Source: CAYYFX01 sp964571855 (lineage in GTDB: Bacteria; ARS69). Taken from it: a DNA stretch of 52,869 nucleotides. Position numbers and translations under genes: made by a program. Each line of letters starts with the position of its first letter. Within the stretch, counting starts at the first letter, position 1. Location: positions 1 to 52,869 of the forward strand of contig CAZNDO010000026.1 in NCBI GenBank assembly GCA_964571855.1, read 5' to 3'. The notes under the pieces are model-generated. The model ran no database searches and was not told the DNA's origin. It worked only from the letters and a program-made list of their open reading frames with translations. Positions 1 through 6,905 of the stretch are shown here, piece after piece.

Positions 1-52
1 CGTCGGGCCGGCCGCCTCCGGGCGACAGTCCGCCCGCGCGGGTTCCCCCGCT

Positions 53-1231
53 TCAGAGACTTCGCACGCGCTCCAGCAGGGCGTCGACGTCCTCGTCGTC
101 GTGGTACAGGCCGAAGCCCACGCGCAGGGAGTGGCCGCGGACGTCCACGACCACGTCGAGCTCGCGGAGGCGACGTTCGATGGCCGCAGCATCGGGTGTG
201 CGGAAGGTGAGAAAGTTGCCGCGCGGGGTGTCGATCGGTCCGGGGATGAGCTGGTCCGGCTTCAGCGGACCATTCGCCGGCAGGCCGGCGACGAAGCGCC
301 GCTGCAGGGCGCGGGACTTGGCGTGGATCTTCTCCACCGTGATGTCGTCGCGCAGCAGCCAGTCCTGGACGGCGTTGAAGCGGTAGATCGCGGTCGGGTC
401 GAACGTGGCGCCGAGGAAGCGGCCGGCGTCCGAGGGGTAGGACACGCGGCGCACGCCGGCCTCCAGGTCGGCGAAGCCGGCGAACCAGCCGGTGAGCACG
501 GGGCGCTCGCCGTATCCCGGCGGCGCGTGCAGGAAGCAGGCGCCCTCCCCCGCCATCGCGTACTTGTAGCCGCCGGCCACGAGGAACGCGCGGTCGTGCA
601 GCGCGGAGAAGTCCGTGGGCCGCGCCATGAACGCGTGGTACGCGTCCACCACGAGGAACGTGTCGCGACGCGGGATGGCCTCGGCCACGCGGACGAGATC
701 CTCCAGGACGTAGCCGGAGTCGAAGAACACGTGGCTCACGTACACCACGTGCGTCTCCGGCCGCCCCGCCGCTTCCGCGAAGCGGTCCGGGAACGTGGCG
801 AACGGCTCCGCCGGCACGCGCTCCACGCGCGCCCGCCCCGCCTCCTCCAGGCGGCGCGTCTGCCGCTCGAAGCTGTGGAACTCCGCGTCCGAGGTCACGA
901 TCCGGACGGGGCCCGGGCGGTCGAAGCACGAGAGCACGCGCGCGATGAGCTCGTGCGTGCTCGGCGCGAACGTGACCGTGCCGGGATCCGGCAGGCGCAG
1001 CACCCGCGCCACGTGCCGCTGCGCCGCCGGCAGCACGTCGCCGAACACCTTCTCCCACTTGTGGTCCGCGCGCACCACGCCGTCCCGCCAGGCGGCCTCC
1101 TGCGCCTCGCGGGTCACGTCGGGCCACGCGTGGTGGCTGTGCGCCGCGAAGTGCAGGCGCCCGGGCGCGGCGGTCAGGAAGCGCGAGAACGCGGCCTTGT
1201 ACGACGTGCGCGCGGCCGCCCCGGGGTTCAT
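53..1231 (-). CDS. kynU: Kynureninase-like PLP enzyme (class V aminotransferase fold)
   Basis: 392 aa. Predicted to cleave kynurenine (or formylkynurenine) to anthranilate and alanine, in the cytoplasm. Family knowledge: class V fold-type I PLP enzyme. Seen: SHVFFDSGY near 166-174, a D196-x-x-H199 pair that matches the kynureninase D-x-x-H, the PLP-lysine motif GGYKYAMAGEG with K223, a GWF motif after it, and a C-terminal RVGFG corresponding to the substrate-binding R-x-GF segment. The N-terminal GNSLG motif of classical kynureninases is replaced by AAHSHHAWP near 29-37, so this is a divergent member. The ATG at 1231 overlaps the dioxygenase stop codon (ATGA), which implies translational coupling and supports the kynurenine assignment. 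It could instead be another class V lyase or aminotransferase acting on a tryptophan catabolite. Confidence 0.72.
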   Translation of the reverse strand: MNPGAAARTSYKAAFSRFLTAAPGRLHFAAHSHHAWPDVTREAQEAAWRDGVVRADHKWEKVFGDVLPAAQRHVARVLRLPDPGTVTFAPSTHELIARVLSCFDRPGPVRIVTSDAEFHSFERQTRRLEEAGRARVERVPAEPFATFPDRFAEAAGRPETHVVYVSHVFFDSGYVLEDLVRVAEAIPRRDTFLVVDAYHAFMARPTDFSALHDRAFLVAGGYKYAMAGEGACFLHAPPGYGERPVLTGWFAGFADLEAGVRRVSYPSDAGRFLGATFDPTAIYRFNAVQDWLLRDDITVEKIHAKSRALQRRFVAGLPANGPLKPDQLIPGPIDTPRGNFLTFRTPDAAAIERRLRELDVVVDVRGHSLRVGFGLYHDDEDVDALLERVRSL

Positions 1232-2322
1232 CGCGGCGCGTACTGGAAGCTCATCGTGCGCGCCACCTCCGGCGGGAGCTTCGGCAGCGCCGAGCGCGGG
1301 ATGAGGAACGTCGACAGCTCGAACAGGTCCACGAAGACCTTGTGCTTCTCCGCCGTCTCGCGCAGGTAGTCCACGCCGGACGTCCCGCCCGTGCCCATCT
1401 TCGTGCCGATCATGCGCAGCACCATCAGCGCGTGCCGGTAGCGCCACGTGGTGAAGCCCTCGTCCACGTCCATGAGCAGCGTGAGCATCCGGTACGGCAG
1501 GTGCAGGATGGGCTCGTCGCGGTACAGGTTGATGAGCACGGCGGCGAGCAGCGCGCGGTGCGAGAACCGCCGGCGCCCGTCGCGGCGGAGCGTCTCGTGG
1601 CGCGCCTCGTCGAACAGCGCGGCGAAATTCCCCTCCGTGCCGGCGAAGCGCGCGAGGCGGCGCGCGCGGTCGGCCGCGTCCAGCCCGGGATCCGCCTCGA
1701 TGCGCGCGCGGTCCGCCGCCAGCATCGCCTCCACGGCGCGGCGGTACTCGTGCCAGAAGTCGAAGTCCCCCATGCGCAGGAACGGCGTGCGCGCGAGCCA
1801 CCCGTCCACCTGCGTCAGCAGCGACGGGCCCTTCTCGGACTCCTCGATGCGCCGCCGGTCCTCCTCGTCGAACTGCGCGCGGTACCCCCCGCCCTCCAGC
1901 GTCACGCGCGAGGCCGCGGGGATGCCGAGCCGGTTCTCGATGAGCCGGAACTGCAGGCTCTGCACGCCGGAGGCGGGCGCGAGCAGGCCGCGGAACTCCA
2001 GGAAGTCCAGGGGCGTCATCGTCTCCAGCACGTCCACCTGCGCGAGCAGCAGCCGCTGGATCTCCACGACGCGGCCGAGGTGCGAGACGGCGCGGCCCAC
2101 GTCGCGCTCCTCCACGGTACCGCGGGAGAACACGCGCGAGACGGCCTCGAGCTCGTGCAGGATCTGCCGGAACCAGAGCTCGTACGCCTGGTGCACGATG
2201 ATGAACAGCAGCTCGTCGTGCACGGGCGCGCCGTGCCTCGCGCTCTCCGGATGCTGGCAATCGAGGAGCTGCGGGAGGCGGAGGTACTCGCCGTAGGAGA
2301 GGGGTTTCGCTCGCTCGGGCAT
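1228..2322 (-). CDS. kynA: Tryptophan 2,3-dioxygenase
   Basis: 364 aa. Haem enzyme that opens the indole ring of L-tryptophan to N-formylkynurenine, the first step of the kynurenine pathway. Seen: YGEYL near the N-terminus, then the family block HDELLFIIVHQAYELW with H44 at the distal active-site position. The C-terminal haem-ligand block RYRHALMVLRMIGTKMGTGG has the histidine near residue 297. The length lies between short bacterial forms (about 280-300 aa) and animal enzymes (about 400 aa). The ATG at 2322 (M-P-E-R-A-K) was chosen because it directly precedes the conserved domain; no strong ribosome binding site is visible. It is first in a two-gene operon with the kynureninase-like gene and divergent from mqnD. 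No kynurenine formamidase gene lies beside it. Confidence 0.93.
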   Translation of the reverse strand: MPERAKPLSYGEYLRLPQLLDCQHPESARHGAPVHDELLFIIVHQAYELWFRQILHELEAVSRVFSRGTVEERDVGRAVSHLGRVVEIQRLLLAQVDVLETMTPLDFLEFRGLLAPASGVQSLQFRLIENRLGIPAASRVTLEGGGYRAQFDEEDRRRIEESEKGPSLLTQVDGWLARTPFLRMGDFDFWHEYRRAVEAMLAADRARIEADPGLDAADRARRLARFAGTEGNFAALFDEARHETLRRDGRRRFSHRALLAAVLINLYRDEPILHLPYRMLTLLMDVDEGFTTWRYRHALMVLRMIGTKMGTGGTSGVDYLRETAEKHKVFVDLFELSTFLIPRSALPKLPPEVARTMSFQYAPR

Positions 2323-2439
2323 GGGCCGCAGCCTAGCAGACTTGCCCGAGGGCGGACCAGCCTCTAGAATGGCCGCCCTCGCGCGCCGGGCCGCCGGCCG
2401 CCGCCGTCGCCGCCACGCCCGACGTCCCGGAGGACCCCG

Positions 2440-3279
2440 TTGCCGCAGACGCTCACGCTCCGCATCGGCCACAGCCCGGATCCCGACGACGCCTTCATGT
2501 TCTACGCGCTGGCCCGCCGGGTGGAGGCCGTGGGCGGCCTCGCCGTGGAGCACGTGCTGGAGGACATCGAGTCCCTCAACGTGCGCGCGCTGCGCGCGGA
2601 GCTGGAGGTGACCGCCGTGTCCGCCGCGGCCTATCCGGAGATCGCGGATCGGTACTTCGTCATGCGCACCGGCGCGTCGATGGGCCGCGGCTACGGTCCC
2701 ATCCTCGTCGCGCGCGAGCCGATGGACGTCGCGTCGCTCGCGGAGCGCACGGTGGCCGTGCCCGGGCTGAAGACCACGGCGAACCTGCTGCTGTCCATCT
2801 ACGCACCGCCGAAGGACCGCGTGGTCGTCCCATTCGACGCGATCCCGGACGCGGTGGCGAACGGCGACGCGGACGTGGGACTGCTCATCCACGAGGGGCA
2901 GCTCACCTACGGGGAGTGGGGCCTCGTGAAGCTCCTGGACTTCGGCGACGTGTGGGCGCAGGACGCGCCCGGCCTCCCGCTGCCGCTCGGCCTGGACTGC
3001 GTGCGCCGGGACCTCGGGCGGGAGCTCGCGGCACGCGTGTCGTCGCTCCTGCGCGAGTCCATCGAGACCGCGCTGGCGAACGAGGACGACGCGCTGGCGT
3101 ACGCCCTGGAGTTCGGCCGCGGCGTGGACCGCGAGACCGGCCGCCGCTTCGTGCGCATGTACGTGAACGGGGACACGCTGGACATGGGCGAGCCCGGGCT
3201 CCGCGCGCTGAGCCATCTGTACGGCCGTGCGGTGGAGCGCGGGCTGCTGGACCGCGTCCCCGCGATCGACCTGGTCTAG
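2440..3279 (+). CDS. mqnD: 1,4-dihydroxy-6-naphthoate synthase (futalosine pathway)
   Basis: 279 aa. MqnD converts cyclic dehypoxanthinyl futalosine to 1,4-dihydroxy-6-naphthoate for menaquinone synthesis. Seen: the family signature GHSPDPDDAFMFY at residues 10-22 and the LIHEG motif with the catalytic-type H151, followed by QLTYGEWGL. The fold is that of a periplasmic-binding-protein-like enzyme, and the length is typical. The start is TTG at 2440, chosen because a GGAGGA ribosome binding site sits at 2429-2434 and the translation immediately gives the signature. It shares a 117-bp divergent intergenic region with kynA. The GT4 gene follows after 10 bp, but the other mqn genes are not in the window. 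Confidence 0.93.
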   Translation: MPQTLTLRIGHSPDPDDAFMFYALARRVEAVGGLAVEHVLEDIESLNVRALRAELEVTAVSAAAYPEIADRYFVMRTGASMGRGYGPILVAREPMDVASLAERTVAVPGLKTTANLLLSIYAPPKDRVVVPFDAIPDAVANGDADVGLLIHEGQLTYGEWGLVKLLDFGDVWAQDAPGLPLPLGLDCVRRDLGRELAARVSSLLRESIETALANEDDALAYALEFGRGVDRETGRRFVRMYVNGDTLDMGEPGLRALSHLYGRAVERGLLDRVPAIDLV

Positions 3280-3289
3280 GCCGCCCGCC

Positions 3290-4324
3290 ATGCCGCGGGA
3301 GCTCGCGGTCGTCATCCCGCACCTCGGGCTGTACGGCGGGAACCTGAGGTACGTCGAGCTCGGCAACGCGCTGGTCCGCCGCGGCGTGGACTTCACGATC
3401 GCCACGCCCGAGGGCGAACCGCCCGGCTGGATGCCGTTCCTCGGGCGCTCCTGCACGATCGACGCGCTGCGCGCGGACCCGCCGGAGGTCCTGCTGGCGT
3501 CGGAGCAGCGCATCTTCGACGACTTCCTCGCGATGCCCGCGGGCCGGCACGTCTTCTACTTCATCGTGGAGAAGACCGCCGCCGAGGCGCGCATCGCCGC
3601 GGCGGCGCGCGCGGGACGCGTGACCCTGCTCGCGAACTCCTCGGGCCTCGTACGCTACCTCGCGCGGAAGCACCGCGTGGCCGCGGCGCCGGTGATCGGC
3701 GGCGTGAACCCGGAGCTGTTCCATCCCGTCCCGCGCGACCCGGCGCAATGGCGTCCGCCCGGCCGCTTCGTGCTGCTCGCGAACGGACGCTTCTCGCGGC
3801 GCCGGAAGGGCACGCGCCTGGTGGCGAAGGCCGCGGACATGCTCGCGCGCGACCACGACCTGGAGCTGCGCTTCTTCGACACCTCCACGGTGGATCATCG
3901 CGCCGGCATCCCGGCGGACTTCCGCTGCCGCGCGCGCGTCCGGCTGGATCGCGACGTGCCGCGCGCGGAGCTGCACCGCCGGTACGCGGAGGCGGACGTG
4001 TTCGTCTCCGCGGAGCGCCGCGCCGGGTGGTCGAACCAGACGATCGAGGCCATGGCGTGCGGCGTGCCCGTCGTGTGCACGCGCAGCGGCACCGCGGACT
4101 TCGCGATCGACGGCGGGACCGCGCTCGTGGTGCCGCGCACCGCGTGGCACCTCGCGCGCGCGATCCGTCGGCTGCTCGCCGGCGACGCGCTGCGCGCGCG
4201 GCTGGGCGACGCGGGACGGCGCAAGGCCCTGGAGTTCGCGTGGGACGGGACGGCGGAGCGGCTGCTTCAGGCCCTGGGCCGGCGCGAGTCCTCGCGGGAG
4301 AACCGCACCAGCGTGTCGCAGTAA
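3290..4324 (+). CDS. Glycosyltransferase family 4 (GT-B)
   Basis: 344 aa. Probably transfers a sugar from a nucleotide-sugar donor to a surface glycan or other acceptor at the cytoplasmic face. Seen: a GT-B N-terminal segment opening with VVIPHLGLYGGNLRYVELG, and the GT4 C-terminal donor-binding block near residues 225-275. That block has AEADVFVSAERRAGWSNQ followed by TIEAMACGVPVVCTRSG, with the E-x7-E type acidic residues of the family. The ATG at 3290 was chosen 10 bp after the mqnD stop, because the frame upstream of it only reads through mqnD out of frame. Its last 58 bp overlap the convergent GT9 gene. Donor and acceptor cannot be told from sequence. Confidence 0.88.
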   Translation: MPRELAVVIPHLGLYGGNLRYVELGNALVRRGVDFTIATPEGEPPGWMPFLGRSCTIDALRADPPEVLLASEQRIFDDFLAMPAGRHVFYFIVEKTAAEARIAAAARAGRVTLLANSSGLVRYLARKHRVAAAPVIGGVNPELFHPVPRDPAQWRPPGRFVLLANGRFSRRRKGTRLVAKAADMLARDHDLELRFFDTSTVDHRAGIPADFRCRARVRLDRDVPRAELHRRYAEADVFVSAERRAGWSNQTIEAMACGVPVVCTRSGTADFAIDGGTALVVPRTAWHLARAIRRLLAGDALRARLGDAGRRKALEFAWDGTAERLLQALGRRESSRENRTSVSQ

Positions 4325-5361
4325 TCCGGCTTCGCCAGGAGCGCGCGCGCCTTCGCGAGCACGGTCTCCAGGAGGATGGCCTCCATCCCCTCGCCCGGGC
4401 GCGTAGCCACGAGGTCGGAGTTCTCCTTGTCCAGGAACCAGTCCTCCACCGTGCTCCAGCCGGCGCGGTACAGGCCGAGGAAGCGGCGGCCGGAGAGCTG
4501 CGCGAAGTGCGACGGCCCGCAGTCGTTCGACACCACGAGCGGCGCGGCGGCGATGAGCCGCATCAGCGCCCCCGCCTCCAGCCCCTCGCGGATCTCCACG
4601 CCGGAGTCCGGCGGGATCTCGTCCAGGAGGCCGCGCTCGCGCGGGCCGATCACCAGGACGGGCCGCTCGCCCAGGTCCTGCCCCAGCGCACGCCCCAGCG
4701 CGAGGAACCGCGCGACCGGCCAGCGCTTCTCCGGCCGCCCCGCCCCGGGCAGGAGGACCGCGCGGGGCGCCGCGGCCTGCGGCTCGATGCCGGTGGCGCG
4801 CCGGCCCTTCAACTCCCGCTCGATGCGCTCGGCCATCCACGCGCTGAAGATGGGGATGGTGTGCCGGTCGGGCTCCGCGCGCGCACCGGGCTCCAGCAGC
4901 GCCAGGTACCGCGAGGCGATGTAGACGGAGGAGTCGTACTTCACGCGCTCGTCGAGGAACCGCGACAGGAGGCCGGCGTCGTAGCCCACGCGCCGCGCGC
5001 CGCCGAACGCGGCGGCCAGGCACGAGACCGTGGACTTCCGACGCAGGTTGAAGACGATCCGCGGGCGGTGCCGCCGCACCGCGCCCGGCAGCGCGGCGCG
5101 CCCCCCCACGCGGTGCACCTCGTCGCACAGCCGCCAGCGGATGAACTCGTCCGCGCCGTCCGCCGCGGCGAACAGCAGGACGCGCGCCTCGGGGTGGCGC
5201 TCCCGCAGCGCGCGCAGGAACGGGACCTGCACGATGCGCGCCCCGAAGAACGGCTTGTTCGGCAGCAGGACCGCCACGACGGGGCCTTCCGCGGCCGTGT
5301 GGGCGACGGCGGGAGGCGGGGACGGGGCCGGAGCGGGATCCTTCACCGCGGTCGTGGTCAT
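4267..5361 (-). CDS. Glycosyltransferase family 9 (heptosyltransferase-like)
   Basis: About 364 aa. GT9 enzymes transfer ADP-heptose (or related sugars) to the lipopolysaccharide core from the cytoplasm. Seen: an N-terminal Rossmann segment after a low-complexity Pro/Ala leader, AVLLPGAGRPEKRWP near the start of the second domain, and the family signature VSNDCGPSHFAQLSGRRFLG. The ATG at 5361 is preferred. A GTG at 5373 would add four residues, and neither has a convincing ribosome binding site. Its 3' end overlaps the convergent GT4 gene. It supports an LPS-like outer membrane, but acceptor specificity is unknown and the adjacent GT4 may or may not act in the same pathway. Confidence 0.86.
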   Translation of the reverse strand: MTTTAVKDPAPAPSPPPAVAHTAAEGPVVAVLLPNKPFFGARIVQVPFLRALRERHPEARVLLFAAADGADEFIRWRLCDEVHRVGGRAALPGAVRRHRPRIVFNLRRKSTVSCLAAAFGGARRVGYDAGLLSRFLDERVKYDSSVYIASRYLALLEPGARAEPDRHTIPIFSAWMAERIERELKGRRATGIEPQAAAPRAVLLPGAGRPEKRWPVARFLALGRALGQDLGERPVLVIGPRERGLLDEIPPDSGVEIREGLEAGALMRLIAAAPLVVSNDCGPSHFAQLSGRRFLGLYRAGWSTVEDWFLDKENSDLVATRPGEGMEAILLETVLAKARALLAKPDYCDTLVRFSREDSRRPRA

Positions 5362-5558
5362 GGCGGAGCCCACGTGTACCAGACGGCGGGCCGCTTGTCA
5401 GCGGCCGCGGCGCGCGCCGCGCGCAACCCCCCGGCCGCCGGCCGCGTAGTTGGACCACCCGGTTCCCCCGCCGCACGCGCCGCGCTACCCTGGCCCGCCC
5501 GTCCGGCGGCCCGGGCCGCGCGGCGCGGCGGACGACGCCCCCGGGAGGAGGAGACGGC

Positions 5559-6581
5559 ATGGACACGATGGCGACCTGGTACGTGGCGATCGACGGCAAG
5601 GAGCAGGGCCCGTTCACCCGGGAGACGCTCCTCGCGAAGCGGGCGGCCGGCGAGATCGGCCCGGACACGTGGGTCTACTCCACGGGGATGGCGGAGTGGC
5701 AGCCGCTGCGCCGCGTGGCGGAGCTGTCCGGCGCGGCCGTCGAGGGCGCCCCGCCGCCGCCGCCGTCGGCACGCCTGGTCGCGCACGAGATCGAGTACGA
5801 GATCTTCGGCGAGGAGATGCAGTTCGTGGAGATCACGCTCGATCCGGGCGAGGCCACGATCGCGGAGGCCGGCGCGTTCATGTACATGGATCCCGCCATC
5901 CGCATGGAGACCATCTTCGGCGACGGCAGCGCGAAGGAGGGCGCGCAGGACTTCCTCGGCAAGCTGTTCAGCGCCGGCAAGCGCGTGCTCACGGGCGAGT
6001 CGCTGTTCATGACCGTGTTCGGCAACGGCGGCGCGTCGCGGCAGAAGGTGGCGTTCGCAAGCCCCTACCCCGGGCGCATCATCCCGGTGGACCTGCGCCA
6101 GCATCACGGGGTCCTCATGTGCCAGAAGGACTCGTTCCTGTGCGCCGCGAAGGGCGTGGCCGTGGGCATCGCGTTCCAGAAGCGTCTCGGCGCCGGCCTG
6201 TTCGGCGGCGAGGGGTTCATCCTGCAGAAGCTCGAGGGCGACGGGCTCGCCTTCGTGCACGCGGGCGGCCACGTGGTCTCGCGCGACCTCGGCCCCGGCG
6301 AAACGCTGCGGCTGGACACGGGCTGCCTCGTCGCGTTCGATGCGTCCGTCCAGTACGACATCCAGTTCGTCGGCGGCATCAAGACCGCGCTGTTCGGCGG
6401 CGAGGGGCTCTTCTTCGCCACGCTGACCGGACCGGGCCGCGTGTTCATCCAGTCGCTGCCGTTCAGCCGGCTCGCGTCGCGCGTGTTCGCGGCGGCGCCG
6501 CAGACGGGCGGGCGGCGGGTCGGCGAGGGGAGCGTGCTGGACCACGTGGCGGGGTTGGGAAGGCTCGTCGACGGCGACTAG
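5559..6581 (+). CDS. GYF_2 (DUF4339) - AIM24/TIGR00266 family fusion
   Basis: 340 aa. Residues about 6-52 form a GYF_2-type domain, seen as the opening WYVAIDGKEQGPFT and the later TWVYSTGMAEWQPL. A Pro-rich linker (PPPPP near 66-70) follows. Residues about 75-310 match the AIM24/TIGR00266 beta-sandwich family, with glycine-rich repeats such as GLFGGEGFILQKLEGDG and ALFGGEGLFFATLTGPG. Family knowledge: bacterial AIM24-like proteins are poorly characterised; GYF_2 domains are thought to bind peptides or membrane proteins. There is no signal peptide, so it is probably cytoplasmic. The ATG at 5559 is preceded by a strong GGGAGGAGGAG ribosome binding site at 5543-5553. It is monocistronic, and the large inverted repeat begins 12 bp past its stop. 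Confidence 0.85.
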   Translation: MDTMATWYVAIDGKEQGPFTRETLLAKRAAGEIGPDTWVYSTGMAEWQPLRRVAELSGAAVEGAPPPPPSARLVAHEIEYEIFGEEMQFVEITLDPGEATIAEAGAFMYMDPAIRMETIFGDGSAKEGAQDFLGKLFSAGKRVLTGESLFMTVFGNGGASRQKVAFASPYPGRIIPVDLRQHHGVLMCQKDSFLCAAKGVAVGIAFQKRLGAGLFGGEGFILQKLEGDGLAFVHAGGHVVSRDLGPGETLRLDTGCLVAFDASVQYDIQFVGGIKTALFGGEGLFFATLTGPGRVFIQSLPFSRLASRVFAAAPQTGGRRVGEGSVLDHVAGLGRLVDGD

Positions 6582-6592
6582 AGGGGGCGCGT

Positions 6593-6883
6593 AACCCGCG
6601 AAGCGGCGGGGAGGTCGCAAGAGGGGGAGGCCGCGAGCCGGTCGGAGCGCACGGCGCGGGGCGCGTGCGTCCGGGGCCGGGCCTCTCTGCCGCGGACGCC
6701 CTTCCGGCGACGTCCTGTCGCCGGAAGGGCTCGGCGCTCCGGCGCCTCCGGCATCCATGCCTCCCGGCGCCTGCGCGACGCCGCTGCAGAGAGGCCCGGC
6801 CCCGGCCGCAGACGCCCCGCGCCGCGCGCTCCGACCGGCTCGCGGCCTCCCCCTCTCGCGACCTCCCCGCCGCTTCGCGGGTT
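6593..6883. repeat. Large inverted repeat, two 98-bp arms with a 95-bp centre
   Basis: The left arm 6593-6690 and the reverse complement of the right arm 6786-6883 agree over 98 bp with about five mismatches and no gap. The arms begin AACCCGCGAAGCGG and end GGCCTCTCTGC toward the centre. The 95-bp centre carries its own perfect hairpin at 6698-6730. The element fills nearly all of the 324-bp gap between two convergent genes (stops at 6581 and 6906). It contains no convincing gene; the open frames in each arm encode similar peptides only because the arms are inverted copies. It may be a MITE-like element, a bidirectional terminator or a structured RNA. No terminal target duplication was identified. 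Confidence 0.9.
6698..6730. repeat. Perfect 14-bp hairpin inside the large inverted repeat
   Basis: GCCCTTCCGGCGAC at 6698-6711 pairs perfectly with GTCGCCGGAAGGGC at 6717-6730 around the 5-nt loop GTCCT. It sits in the left half of the centre of the larger repeat. No T-tract follows on either strand. Confidence 0.85.
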
Positions 6884-6905
6884 GCGGTCCCGGATCCGTC
6901 GCCGT

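Noticed and set aside
1..52. Terminator after the kynureninase-like gene
   Set aside because: Small GC hairpins (for example GCGGG-GGAA-CCCGC) exist on the minus strand but have no T-tract and are expected at this GC content.
2903..5668. A 921-codon open frame on the minus strand over mqnD and the glycosyltransferases
   Set aside because: Shadow of the real genes: it reads antisense to mqnD and GT4 and out of frame with GT9, with no recognisable domain.
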